NCBI RefSeq assembly: GCF_029962835.1
Contig: NC_080575.1
Coordinates: 45,374,437-45,438,436, forward strand
Reading direction: 5' to 3'
DNA: 64,000 bases
From: Magnolia sinica
Lineage: Eukaryota; Streptophyta; Magnoliopsida; Magnoliales; Magnoliaceae
Shown here: piece by piece, positions 1 to 11,250 of the stretch
Position numbering within the stretch: position 1 is the first letter of the stretch
Layout of the letters: the number at the start of each line of letters is the position of its first letter
Made by a program: the position numbers and the translations under genes
Notes under the pieces: model-generated
Told to the model about the DNA's origin: nothing
Databases searched by the model: none
What the model saw: only the letters and a program-made list of their open reading frames with translations

Positions 1-604
1 AAGAGGTGAAGCTTGTAGCATGATTGGGATGTTTACTTTGCTTTGATTCATGTTTATATTCGAACTTCATTGAATTATAGTTGATTCTAATGAATATTTT
101 TAATTTTTAATGGTTTGTTGTAACTCAAATTACAATAGATCTGCAATAGCTTTAAATATCTTCTTTTCTATTTGAGATTGTGAATTTGGTAAATCCTGTT
201 GTTTGCCATCATCCCATGGGCATGGTTGAGTGATGGAATCCCTTCCAATTCACCGCAATTCTCCTTCATTGAGGCTAGATCAATGAGAGGTAATTCAGAG
301 ATTTGACTATCTCTTCTTCCAACTAGATAGGATAGGACTCTGATTCTAGTTGGATCTCTTGAATTAAGCAAGGTAGCATCTTGAGAAGCTACAAGTGAAT
401 CCTTGGCACCCTAGTTCCTTTTTAATTGATAATTTAAACCTTATTCATAATTACTCCTTTAAATTCAGATTTTTATTTTAATTATTCATTTAGTTTTAGT
501 TTTAGTTAAATTCAGAAGACACACAAGTTCAGTCCATGTGGATTCGACCTCAGTCTCACCGAGATTATTACTACATCGCGACCCTACACTTGGGGTTGTG
601 AACA
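1..604 (+). mobile_element. 5' LTR (right part) of Athila-like element
   Basis: This stretch is repeated at 6008-6625 with scattered substitutions and small indels, so it is the right-hand part of the 5' LTR; the rest lies left of the window. It ends in GTTGTGAACA, a CA terminus, directly before a primer-binding site. Only this element in the window keeps recognisable parts of both LTRs with an internal region between them. The repeat and the boundary are seen directly; the Athila assignment comes from the gag/protease downstream. Confidence 0.85.
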
Positions 605-610
605 AGTTTT

Positions 611-629
611 TAACGCCGTTGCCGGGGAC
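611..629 (+). promoter_or_regulatory. Primer-binding site, tRNA-Asp type
   Basis: TAACGCCGTTGCCGGGGAC lies 6 bases after the LTR end. It matches the TGGCGCCGTTGCCGGGGA-type site used by many plant Athila/Tat retrotransposons to prime minus-strand synthesis from a tRNA. The first bases have drifted (TGG to TAA). Confidence 0.75.
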
Positions 630-1006
630 TAATGGTTGCATTTTTCTGAGATTAACTAGTTTTGGAATTATAGTTTATTTACTTTCTATTTTTAGGTTAG
701 GGTTTTTCTGAATTGTTTTTAGAAACTAACTTGCTTTTCTATTTTGCGTGATCTCAATATAGAAACTTCTAATTTGGTAATTTCTTTTTGATCCTCTCTC
801 TTTCTATTTCTAGATTTCTTATTGCTTTAGGTTTCTTCTGTTTTAGGTTTAGGTTAGATTATGAACTTGAGGGCTGAGGGTGTTTCATGCCCAAGTGGGT
901 CCGTGATAACACTCGACGTCTCTTGAGTGAAGGAAGATTGGTTTAGGGATTATCTATCCATCACAGGATTAGATGCCACTAGAGATCCTCAGAGTTAACT
1001 GAAGTT

Positions 1007-2712
1007 ATGACTGCCAATCAACCTCCAAATCCACCTCAACCTAGGGTTGAGGAAATCCAGAATGAAAACAAGGTACATCAAGCACCCATGCCTCATACTT
1101 TACAAGATTATTTATAACCGGCGGGGGTGAGCACACCTTCCTGTATGGTTTTTCAGAAAATACATGACATATGGATATCAAGCCTGGGGTGATCTGACTC
1201 CTTCTAAAATTCCATGGACTTGAATATGAAAATCCATATTTACACATGAAAGAGTTTGATGAGATTATAGCCACTTTATATTTTTTAAACATGTCTGAGG
1301 ACATGGTCAGGCTGAAACTCTTTCCCTTTTCTTAGAAAGAGAAAGCTAAGATGTGGTTGCACTCACTACGTTCACGATCTATTGGTAGATGCAACGACAT
1401 GACAAGGGAGTTCATTAAGAAAATTTTCTCATATCATAAAACTAACACCCTTAGAAAATCAATTATGAACTTCAACCAAAAGAAAGATGAAACATTCTTC
1501 CAATGTTGGGAGCAGTTTAAGGATCTTGTCAATTCATGCCCATGGTTTTAAAACTTGGTGAATAACAAGTTTTTTTTTTTTTACGATGGGTTGACTTCTT
1601 CCATGCACCAAATGGTTGAGACAATGTGCAATGGAAAATTCATGAACAAAGAGGTCGATGATGTGTGGGATTATTGCAATGGGGAATTCGTGAGCAAAGA
1701 GGCTGATGATGTGTGGGATTATTTTGACAAGCTTGCTAAAAACACACAATCATGGGACATCTCCCCAAAATCCAGCACCACTTCTAGGCCTACTCAATCA
1801 AAGGAGAGGGGCGGAATATATCTTCAGAAAGAAGATGATGATATAAATGCTAAAGTGGCTAATCTCACAAGAAAACTCGAGGCCATGGAACTAAAAAAGG
1901 ATAAGGTTAAGGAGACTGTTTGCGGTATTTGTGCTTGCGACATTCACACAATTGAAAATTGTCCAACAATAACTATTTTTCAAGAGGCACTGAATGAACA
2001 GTCTAATGTCGTCAACAATTATCAAATACCTTTCAGTGTATCCACTTCCAATATATACAATCCTAGTTAGAGAAATCATCCAAACTTCAGTTAGAGAAAT
2101 AAATAATCTGCTTCTCCTTAAGGATTCCGTAATCAAATTCTAAATCAAGGGAAACCTCAAGAGGATTCGGTTCTAAAGCATCTTCAAAATCAAGAGCGTT
2201 TCAATCAAGGTATGTTACAAGCCTTTTATGACCTTATAAAGGCCATACAAGGGCTTGAGACAAAAAATGCGATTACGGAAAAAGGAAGCCTTCCAGCTTA
2301 ACCTCTTTCTAATCAAAAATAGCAATATGAAGTCAGCAACCCGAACTCTTCAAATCAAATGGAGCAAGCTGAGTCTATCACCACTCTTAGGAGTGGGAAA
2401 ATAATTAACAAATCTATTCTGGTAAGGGCTGAAAAGTCCAATGACCCGGAAGAGGACAACAATGATGGACCTAGCAACACTCCATATGAGTTAGAACCTG
2501 AACTTTAAGGCAAGCCAATTGCTCCATTTCTCCAACGGTTGGTTGCAACAAAACCTCTTTCTAACTCTCAGGACATTCTAGAGGTGCTGAAACAAGTGAA
2601 GGTCAACATTCCTCTATTGGATGTCGTTAAACAAATACCTTCATATGCCAAATTTCTTAAAGACTTATGTATGACAAAAGACGGCAAAATATTTAAAAGA
2701 AAATCTTTTTAA
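1007..2712 (+). pseudogene. Athila-like gag, decayed
   Basis: Structural capsid protein of a Ty3/gypsy element. From the likely ATG at 1007 it reads MTANQPPNPPQPRVEE, then needs frame changes. Readable blocks are at 1351-1551 (WLHSLRSRS, FFQCWEQFKDLV, a Retrotrans_gag signature) and 1555-2070 (WDYFDKLAKN, then a zinc-knuckle-like CGICACDIHTIENC). Blocks further on read ITTLRSGK and VNIPLLDVVKQIPSYAKFL, which are characteristic of Athila gag ends. Several in-frame stops (at 1549, 2068 and between 2080 and 2320) and frameshifts make it a pseudogene. A 48 bp in-frame duplication sits at 1627-1722. Confidence 0.85.
1627..1722 (+). repeat. 48 bp tandem duplication inside gag
   Basis: Two adjacent 48-base units (1627-1674, 1675-1722) encode NKEVDDVWDY- and SKEADDVWDY-like segments. 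The unit length keeps the frame. The copies differ at several positions, so the duplication is not recent. Confidence 0.8.
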
Positions 2713-2739
2713 CATAAAAAGTGAGTGTCATCCTAAAGC

Positions 2740-3045
2740 AAGATGTGCCATAGAAGTATAAAGATCCTGGCAGTCCAACCATCACTTGTGTAATTGGGAA
2801 TTACCGGATTGAGCATGCACTTCTTGACTTAGGAGCAAGTGTAAATCTAATCCCTTACTAGGTCTACGAACAATTGGATCTAGGTGAATTAAAACCCACT
2901 CGGACCATATTACAACTTGGCAATCACTCTGTTTGTGTACCGAAAGGGATAATTGAGGATGTGTTGATCCAGGTTGACAAATTCTACTACCTAGTAGATT
3001 TTATCGTCCTGGATACTCAACCCATTGTGGACATGACCAAGTGGT
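2740..3045 (+). pseudogene. Retroviral-type aspartic protease of Athila-like pol
   Basis: Reading across two frames gives DLGASVNLIPY (the D-[ST]-G-like active site, here DLGAS), then LDLGELKPTRTILQLGNHSV and VDKFYYLVDFIVLDTQP. This is the order and wording of the Athila protease, which matures Gag-Pol. A stop replaces a codon inside the domain at about 2860. The domain ends abruptly near 3045 and integrase sequence follows at once. Confidence 0.8.
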
Positions 3046-3049
3046 TTGT

Positions 3050-4078
3050 ATTGGCTCGTTATGTTCAAGGACGCTCATGAGTTTTGCAAAGCTTGTGAGT
3101 GTTGCAAAAAATTGAGAGTTTTGTCCTATAGAAATATGATACCTTTAAATCTCATTCTGATCATAGAAGCATTTAATTGCTGGGGCATCAATTTCATGGG
3201 ACCATTCCCCCAATCATTTGAAAATTTGTACATTTTGCTAGCAGTAGACTATGTCACTGTATGAGTCGAGGCGATCCCATGCCCAAACAATGACCATCAA
3301 ACGATCATTAAATTCTTAAAAGAAAACATTCTTTCCCAGTTCAGAATGCCTCGAGCCATCATTAGTAATGAAGATTCACATTTTTGTAATAGGTCATTTA
3401 TGAACTTAATGAAGAAATATGACATCTCTCACAAGGTGAGCACTCCATACCATCCACAAAAGAGTGGGCAAGCTGAGATTTTTAATATGAAAATTAAACA
3501 TATTTTGGAAAAGACGGTTAATCCTAACCGCAAAGATTGGTCAATCCGATTGACCGATACTTTATAGGCTTATCGTACTGCATTCAAGACCCCTATTGGA
3601 ATATCTCCCTTTAGACTTGTCTATGGGAAGGCTTGCCACTTACCTGTGGAGTTGGAACATAGAGCCTACTGGGCTATTAAAAATCTAAACTTTAATTTGG
3701 ACAACGTTGGCTTGCTACACAAACTTCAGTTGAATGAACTTGAAGAAATTCGGAATGATGCATATGAGAATTTGAGAATTTACTAAGACAAAATGAAGGT
3801 GTTTCATGACCAACACATTCTTCGAAAATCATTTACACCAGGTCAGAAAGTCCTTTTGTACAATTCTTAGTTACATCTTTTTCGGAGTAAACTCCAATCT
3901 TGTTAGATCAGGCTTTTCACTGTTACTAATGTCTATTCTCATGAGGCTGTCGAGATTCAAAATCTAAACAATGGCAATGCCTTCAAAGTGAATGGACGTC
4001 GTTTAAGGCCATTTGTTAAGAAATTTTATTTGGAGGACACGTCTATACCTCTAACTGATCCTGTTTACCAGGATTGAC
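3050..4078 (+). pseudogene. Athila-like integrase, catalytically damaged
   Basis: The integrase inserts retrotransposon cDNA into chromosomes. The stretch starts inside the zinc-binding N-domain (FCKACECCKKLR). The core follows with GINFMGPFP, AIISNEDSHFCN and STPYHPQKSGQAEIFN, then [15 protein letters not shown] and the C-domain ending RRLRPFVKKFYLE. The first catalytic Asp (normally GIDF) is Asn at 3190-3192. The second (normally SDG) is Asn at 3367-3369; the Glu in GQAE is kept. In-frame stops occur near 3262, 3565, 3784 and 3868. It is therefore dead. No RT or RNase H precedes it. Confidence 0.88.
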
Positions 4079-5230
4079 CTACTAGTGTGGCAGAGGTATA
4101 GCTAAGTTTACCGCTTTTCACTGTTTATGATAGTTTACTTTCTACTGTTTAGGATAGTTTGTTTTCTGCTGTTTAGGATAGTTTACTTTCCACTGTTTAG
4201 GATAGTTTGCTTACCGTCTGTTTAAGTTTTTTTTTGTGCTAACACATCTTCACACTGAGATCATGGGAAAAGCCTCAAAATTCCTTCTTCAAGTATTATC
4301 TTTCCATCACTTCCATTTTCTTTTCATTGCCTTTTTTGCATTACATACTTATTTCTTTTACATTGAGGACAATGTAGATTTTAGGTTGAGGATGAGGGAT
4401 TAGGTAAACTAATCAGTTTTTCTCAATTTCGAGCAAAATTTTTGAAAATTTTCAATGTTTCAAGTTGTAATCTGTTTGGGAAGCGATGAATTGTATATTA
4501 AGAATGCTTTAAGTATGATGACAAGGTAGAGATTGAATTTTGAATTGTTGGAGTTTGATCATCTAAATAATATATCAATTACATTTCTTGTGCTCAATTG
4601 ATTAAGGAGAAGTTTGAATGTCATGTTAATTTAAATCACGAGATACATTCAATTTGTTTTCTGTGAATAACGCTAGAATTTCTGACTATTAGTATGTGAA
4701 TCATTGATAAATGGTGAGAATTAAGTCTAGAGAATTTTATCCACCTTAAAAGAAGAAAAGAACTAGTTAAAAAACAAAAGATCGACAAAAAAGTCATGTA
4801 TGGTGAAAAGGCTGAAAAGACTGAATAAATACAAATGACCATTGATATAAAATAAAAAAACTGGAAAAGAAGGAGAATGGGATAAGTTCGGAATCAATAC
4901 TTAAGGTCATATCAATCTTGAAGTGATGAGAATGGCTAGTAGGATGAAAAGATAGTATGTTTATCGGAAGTAAGTTGATTTTCACCGAGCACATTAAAGA
5001 ACATGATATCTAGACTTATACTTTGATTCGATTAATAACGAATCTATTTGATAGATCGCTTATATGATTCGGCTCTAGTTTTTTAAAATCTCATTTTCTC
5101 ACCTTAATTCTACTCATTCATACTTAAGTGCACAAAAGATTATTTTCCTAAAGAGGTTTTGGACATTGAGCATTGAGGTTTATTTCACGCATACTTTGCT
5201 CGGGACTAGCAAAATACTGGTTGGGGATTA
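4079..5230 (+). other. 3' internal non-coding region and polypurine tract
   Basis: A long untranslated stretch between integrase and the 3' LTR, without a convincing ORF. It is matched in reverse at 49583-50637 and 59449-60057, so it is a stable part of this element type. The purine-rich GGTTGGGGATTA just before 5231, preceded by TCGGGACTAGCAAA, is the likely plus-strand primer. Confidence 0.7.
4117..4225 (+). repeat. 26 bp tandem repeat in 3' internal region
   Basis: About four units of CTGTTTAGGATAGTTTGCTT-like sequence in direct succession, just downstream of the integrase end. The minus-strand relative near 50560-50630 keeps only traces of it. Confidence 0.75.
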
Positions 5231-5529
5231 TGTTGAGGGTCAAATATTGCATATTATCCCCCATTTATGTCTTGATTTTATGAACATGATAATGCTTAAT
5301 GTTATGTTTTATGCATATTTGTGTTGCAAGGTGAATCTGAGAATCTTGGATTGAAAAGAATGCTAAAAGCATGGATTTAATGCTCAAGAATCACCAAGGC
5401 AAAAGTGGTATCTTAGGAGACTAAGAACAGAGAATTTTCATGCCAAAGATTCAAGGAAACTAAGTGTAAAGGATGGAGAAAAGATTGGTAAAAGGACAAG
5501 TTAAACAGCAAAAAAATAACATATTTTGG

Positions 5530-5760
5530 TGTAACTTAAGTCAATTTCGGTGCCACCAAAAGTGCACAAAATGGTCCAGCAAGAAAACAACTTAATTCAG
5601 TGTCACCTAAGCTTAATTCGGTGCTACTGAAACCAATTTCAGTAGCAAATTCGATGGCACATTTCGCCACCTAAGTACTCTACACATATAATTTCATATG
5701 CAGATACAATGTTGGCGCCACCGAACCAACTTCAGTGCCATCGAAATCGAGCAGAGTTGT
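5530..5760 (+). repeat. U3 palindrome cluster, TTCGGTGCCACCGAA type
   Basis: Several imperfect copies with arms TTCGGT/ACCGAA around a GCC-like spacer. Examples are near 5547 (TTCGGTGCCACCAAA), 5616 (TTCGGTGCTACTGAA) and 5713 (GCGCCACCGAA). The cluster ends about 80 bp upstream of the TATA box, where a U3 enhancer would sit. Confidence 0.7.
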
Positions 5761-5839
5761 TACGCAGGGCACCGCAAATTACGTAATTTGAAGCGGTTTG
5801 TGGAAATTCCAAGTCGGTGCGTAAGGGGGGATTCACAAC

Positions 5840-5846
5840 TATAAAC
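5840..5846 (+). promoter_or_regulatory. TATA box of the Athila-like LTR
   Basis: TATAAAC, followed by GGAGTCCTTAGG. The same arrangement occurs in the minus-strand relative at 48916-48923. It marks the likely U3/R boundary. Confidence 0.55.
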
Positions 5847-6630
5847 AGGAGTCCTTAGGGTGTTCTTAGGCATATTCTAATGAGTGGAGCAAATGGGTGG
5901 AGTCACCGTCCAAGAGCTTTCTTATTTGTTCTTTAGTTTGTTTTATGCTTTGTTGAGAGACTTTAGTTCAATCATGTCTATGGTTGGCTAAACCTCTTAG
6001 CTAGGGCTAAGAGATGAAGCTTGTAGTGTGATTGATATGTTTACTTTAATTCATGTTTATGTTCGAACTTCATTGAATTCTAGTTGATTCTGAGGAATAT
6101 TTTCAGTTTTTAATAGTTTGTTGTGACTCAAATTACAATAGATTTACAATAGCTTTAAATATCTTCTTTTTTATTTGAGATTGTGGATTTGGTAAATCCT
6201 ATTATTTGCCATCGTTAAATCCTGTTGTTTGCCATTGTCCCATGGGCATGTTGGGTGATGAAATCCCTTCCAATTCACCACAATTCTCCTTCATTGAGGC
6301 TAGATCAATGAGAGGTTCAGATATTTGACTGCCTCTTCTCCCAACTAGATAGGATAGGACTCTGATTCTAGTTGGATCTCTTGAATTAAGCAAGGTAACA
6401 TCCTCAGAAGCTATAAGTGAATCCTTGACACCCTAGTTCCTTTTTAATTAATAATTTAAACCTTATCCATAATTATTCCTTTAAATTCAGATTTTTGTTT
6501 TAGTTCTTCATCTAGTTCTAGTTCTAGTTAAATTCAAAAGACACATAAGTTCAGTCCCCGCGGATTCGAACTTGGTCTCACCGAGATTATTACTACATCG
6601 TGGCCTTACACTTGGGTTGTAAACACTTGG

Positions 6631-8325
6631 CCAACCTAGATACTCGGATGAGCTTTGAGCCTCCCCTTATCATTAGGTAGATGGCCGACCTGCCAACCTA
6701 CTTTCATATGTAGTAGGTGACCGATCTCTTTTCCTTGGCCATTGAGGAGCTCATTGGTCATGACCGATGCTGGATGACCTCGTGTCCTATAGAGATATCC
6801 AAGTTGACCTCTTCTCTTTAGCCAGTCCATTTTTACCCATAACAGGAGAAACTGTCATTAGGTGCAAAGCATTATGTGTAGTCCAGCTACCATCGGTCGT
6901 CTGTGTTCAACCCCGATCAATCAAATAAGCCTAGATGACTAGCCCAATGCGGGCCACCCCCAAACTCACACATATGCAGGCTGACCTCATAATACAACAA
7001 TTCTGCAAATCAACAAAAGTGTTAGGTAATCAATAAACAATATTGTCTAAGTTACATATAACCCTCATATCAGAAATTGTATTCATTAAGGCATTCCATC
7101 AAACATGTTAACAGTACGAAGTAAATAATGATAAGATTGACAATGATAAATGAAATATAGCAATTATACCTTACGAAAACCTATTCACACTAAGGATTCA
7201 TTAACTGGGGTCATGAAGGGTTTATAAAAGATTACCTAGGAGTAATGGTCCGCACCTCATGATGGTTCACCTGACTTAGAGCGCTTATAGGGTTAGGGTT
7301 TTAAGGAAAGATCGCTAAAACTTAAACAATTATGCAAGCTTTTGTAAGATTTGGGAAAATTCAACCTAAATGATCTAGACTTAAAAGTATGACTTAACCC
7401 TTACTTTTAATCATCGCCAAAGTGACTATGATGAAGGATCTCAGGATGGCTAGCACGTCGATTGAAGAGGAAAAGGACAAACCTTCACCTAATAGACCTT
7501 TTTCTCTCACTCTTCTTCTTCTTCCCATCTCTCTCTCTCTTCCAATATTAGGGCATAAAATTCGCATGAGGAGATAGGGTGTGAAATAAGAGGCTATTTA
7601 TAGTGCCTAAATGGGAACAAATAGCCCCAAAGGCCAGATATTCAATATACTCTAACCCTATGGGAGGTCATTCCAACCACTAGGACTCATAGGGAGCTGT
7701 ACAGGTCAATCTAAGCATGGGATAGGTGTCCCACTAGGAGATCTATGTTTGGATACAACCATCCGATGATTAGATGTGTTGATCAATAGGGAAGGTCCCG
7801 ATTCAGTTCTATGGTCATCAAGCATCGATCAAGGTTACAACTGTATAGATCTGTGTAGGTTAATAATCTAGACTAGTGTCCTAAGTTTGATCACCATCTA
7901 ACAATCCAAAAGTCACAACTTCAACAAAAAGCAAAGAGTAAACATTTCACTTAACTTTAGGTTATCACCTAAGGCACTCGTGCATTTCATGCACTCGGCT
8001 CGCAAGCCCTAGTTAAGCGATCACAAATGATGTCTCGGCTCAATATTAATGATCGATAACAAGCCCCAATAAGACAGAAGTTTCCCTATAGCTTCAGTCT
8101 AACAAACTACTATTTTGGTTCATCGGGGCATTTTTGGACTAAGTCAAACCTTGATATTTCTCATGGGTGACATTTAATGTTGAGATTAGCAAAGTTCATG
8201 ACATTATCCATTCGCAATTAACAAAAATGGGTATTCGTCTGTAATTATCTTAAATTCATCAATTCTAGTGTAATTAGGGTATTTACTTGGGCTAGTATGG
8301 ACCTTTAATGGTTCCACTATCTAGT
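6631..8325 (-). mobile_element. Del/Tekay-like LTR fragment, minus strand
   Basis: From about 6880 to 8325 it matches 20617-22080, part of the LTR at 19432-22125, so it is the same family in the same orientation. A minus-strand TATA box (TATAAATA, 7595-7602) corresponds to that at 21341-21347. It is cut on the left by the Athila-like insertion at 6625 and on the right about 40-50 bp before its expected start. Homology of 6631-6880 is not shown. Confidence 0.7.
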
Positions 8326-9083
8326 TGATCCGAACCATCCATCAGATTCGTGGGGCCCGACTGACCAAAACCTTATAGCCTGACTAGACCAATGCATCGG
8401 GACGTCGATTCAGGATCAGGATTAGACAAAATGATGTGAATGGCCAATATCATCTGATGGTGGGCCAAGGTGTGGCCACACGAGCGATCCAAGATCAGTT
8501 TGGCTAGGTAATCCCAGCCATCCACTTGCCCGTTAGAGAACACGCCCTCCTATTGCCAAAAATGGCTGTGTAGCCATCTACCGTAAGAAAAGCAAAAAGG
8601 GTTTTTTCCCTTTCGGGAAATGGGAGCTAGAGCAGTTCTGGCCGTTCCCTGGGCCACGTGGAGTAATCCCAGCCCCTCCCTATAAGGCGGTATGAGATGA
8701 AGAAGAGAAACGCCTCATCTCACAAGAAAACAATGAGTATTGGAATATCTCATGAGATATTTTGAAGCTCACCTGAATGGCCCAAAAAGTGGGCCCCACG
8801 GTGATTTGCTGTCCCATCTGCTCTGCTCAAATGGACCAGATCAGGTTAAAATACCCTAGATGGTGATTTGTCATTGATGGCCACTTCATCTTCTCCGTTA
8901 AACCATCCAACCCATGATCACGACATGGGCCTCACCAGGGCTAAAAATGTGCTTTTTTGGTGGGCCATTACAGCAAAAATCCATCCCCTAGGGTCAGATG
9001 GACCCTATGTATAACGGATCTTCGATAATGGCCGTTGCAAATGGCATTTTTTCCCCAACCGTTGGATGACTCTCTCTCATGCC

Positions 9084-9090
9084 TATAAAA
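9084..9090 (+). promoter_or_regulatory. TATA box of the plus-strand LTR
   Basis: TATAAAA in GCCTATAAAAGGAGC, followed about 40 bp on by a (GA)n tract that would be in the transcript leader. Confidence 0.5.
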
Positions 9091-9128
9091 GGAGCTACTA
9101 TTGCTCTCAAGATTCACCCCAAAGCTAT

Positions 9129-9129
<1 letters not shown>

Positions 9130-9173
<44 letters not shown>
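9130..9173 (+). repeat. (GA)n microsatellite
   Basis: About 21 uninterrupted GA dinucleotides just downstream of the TATA box. Its translations give repetitive RE/SL peptides, not a gene. Confidence 0.95.
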
Positions 9174-9181
<8 letters not shown>

Positions 9182-9399
9182 AAGAGTGAAAGAGAGGGAG
9201 AAGGGATAGGTTGCGCGACTTGGTGCCACACTTTACTGAGTCAACCCAGCTATTTTGGGTTGCGTCAGGTTAGTGAGGGCCCTCTCATAGGCTCTCCAAG
9301 CAGTGGCAAGCCAGCCCTGGTCAGAACCGTTGGACGCACCCAACCATCACCCCTTTTGCGAAGTAAGATAGGTATGTGTGTCATCTCTCTCGACCTAGC

Positions 9400-9850
9400 A
9401 ACTCAATAACTGAGTTTGAACTCAGTGGGCCACACCATGCACAGCAGGCCAAACTTGAGTTTGAACTCAGTGGGCCACTCCATGCACAACAGAACCATGC
9501 GAGTCAAAAGCTCAATGGGCCACGCCCTACACCTGTATTGTGGGCCACAAACAGGATCGAAATCAGGTCTTCGTCAGGCTGTGCAAAGGTCCAAAATCAG
9601 GCCTTCATCATGCCATGAATGGGGCAACAAACGTCCCACCAGCCGGGCCTTGATTTGAGCTAAAAATAGGCCTCAGCTGGGCCTTGAATCTAGTTAAAAA
9701 ACAGGCCTCAATTGGGCCATGAGATGAGCTAAAAAGTTGCCTCAGATGGGCCATACAAAGAGCTGAAAACAGGCCTCAGCTGGGCCGTGCAAAGAGCTAA
9801 AAATGAGCCTTCATCTGGGCCTTGCAATGCACTGAAAACGCCCCTTAGGT
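9400..9850 (+). repeat. GGGCC-rich minisatellite
   Basis: From 9640 it is about six units of 33-37 bp with the pattern TGGGCC(T/A)TG...AGCTAAAAA.AGGCCTCA. A preceding stretch repeats GAACTCAGTGGGCCACACCATGCA-like units. The same words thin out to about 10350. It is GC-rich compared with its surroundings; the open frames in it (9376-9658) are by-products. Confidence 0.8.
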
Positions 9851-10620
9851 GGGCGGCGGAAATGGGCTACACGCTCGGCTGAGATCGGCCCTGAAACTGG
9901 GCCAAAATCAGTCCCAGATATGGGTTGAAATTGGCCCAAGCCCAAGCCAAAATCAGGCAGTGGGCTTGTGCAAAGTCCGGGCCCTGTACGTTGCAGGTGG
10001 GCCACACCACAGATCACAGTGGGCCTCATCACGTGCACAACCAATGAGCCTCACCATAAATCACAGTGGGTCACACCTGATATAAATCTCAGTGGGCCAC
10101 ACCACGTCCACAAATGGGGTCAGGCCGGTTTGGCCTAGCAAGGGCCCTCGGAACAGCTAGTGGGCCGAGCCCTGCTCCATCAATGGCCAACAACAGTTGG
10201 GCCAAGTCCAGGCCTTGTTCGGGTTACAAATGGGCAGCAGGTATTGGGCCAAATCAGGTCAGAGCCAAGCCTAGTTCGGGCCTTGGTCAGGGACAATTTC
10301 AGGCCCAATCTAGGCCACCTTGTTGGGCCAAAGTTGGTAGGCCTGATACGGGCTTGATTTCCATGTCTATGGGCCCTTACAAACCCTATGCATTCTCAAT
10401 AAATTAGATAGCTAAAGACCCTGAGTAATACTCACCTGATACAAATATTTGAATTGGGAATGACCGTAGGAAATCATTTGCGTGATATTGGGTCACAAGA
10501 CAACCACAAGAACTTGAACCGAAGAAAAGACTATGACCCTAGAGGTGATGACTTCTACCCTTGAGCTTTCCATCCCCAAACTAGACTAAGGATAGTTTTT
10601 ATTATAACTATGAATGATGA

Positions 10621-11250
10621 CCCATAAGTGGTTAATCATTCGGTAGTTTACTTAAATACATACCGTATAAGTGATTTGATCATTGGTTAACTTACTTGAA
10701 TTCATGTCTTAGAAGTGATTTGATCATATGATTAGCTCTCTTAAACACATGTTTAGAATTGATTATAATGCTTAAATAAATGTCTAGAGTTAGTTAGAAT
10801 AGTTGATCATTTTATTTAACAAATGTTTTAGAATTAAGTAGTATGTTTGGTTAGTCGCTCAAACAAATGCCTTGAAACTAATTAGAATACTTGATTAGTT
10901 ACGTAAATAAATTTCTTAGAATTAAGTAAGATGCTTGGTTAGTCACTTAAACACATGCCTTGGAACTAATTAGAATTCTTGATTGGTTACTTAAATAAAT
11001 GTCTTAGAATTTGTTAGAATACTTGCTTAGTTTACTTAACAAATGTCCAGGAATTAGAGTACTTGATTAGCTACTTAAGCAAATGCCTTAGAATTGATTT
11101 GAATACTTGAAAGGTTTTACTTAAATACATGTCCTAGATTAGAATATTTGATTTGTTTAAGTACATGTTTAAAATTTATTAAATTGCTTGACTAGTTACT
11201 CAAACACCTGAATCATTTGATTAGTTTCCCTGAATGCATGCTTTAGAATT
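10621..11250 (+). repeat. 46-48 bp minisatellite inside LTR
   Basis: About a dozen degenerate units of AATTAGAATACTTGATTAGTT-ACTTAAATAAATGTCTTAG. Units drift and lose a few bases but keep the order. AT-rich and non-coding. Confidence 0.85.

Larger units (their letters stand above)
5231..6625 (+). mobile_element. 3' LTR of Athila-like element (1395 bp)
   Basis: It begins TGTTGAGGGTCAAATATTGC and ends GTTGTAAACA (TG...CA), and its last 620 bases repeat 1-604. The U3 part carries a cluster of TTCGGTGCCACCGAA-like palindromes (5530-5760), then a TATA box (5840-5846) and a long transcribed part. CTTGG at 6626-6630 would be the right target duplication; its partner is outside the window. Confidence 0.9.

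Noticed and set aside
168..371. 67-codon minus-strand ORF, similar to one at 6202-6393
   Set aside because: Both lie in the two LTRs of the same element; the similarity only reflects LTR duplication.
6540..6590. GCGGATTCGAAC-like word as a tRNA T-loop
   Set aside because: Part of the conserved LTR end; no cloverleaf arms around it.
8968..9231. Minus-strand ORF rich in Ser-Leu
   Set aside because: Translation of the (GA)n microsatellite.
9376..10407. Several ORFs of 65-97 codons
   Set aside because: Open frames caused by the GC-rich GGGCC repeat; repetitive, overlapping and without domains.
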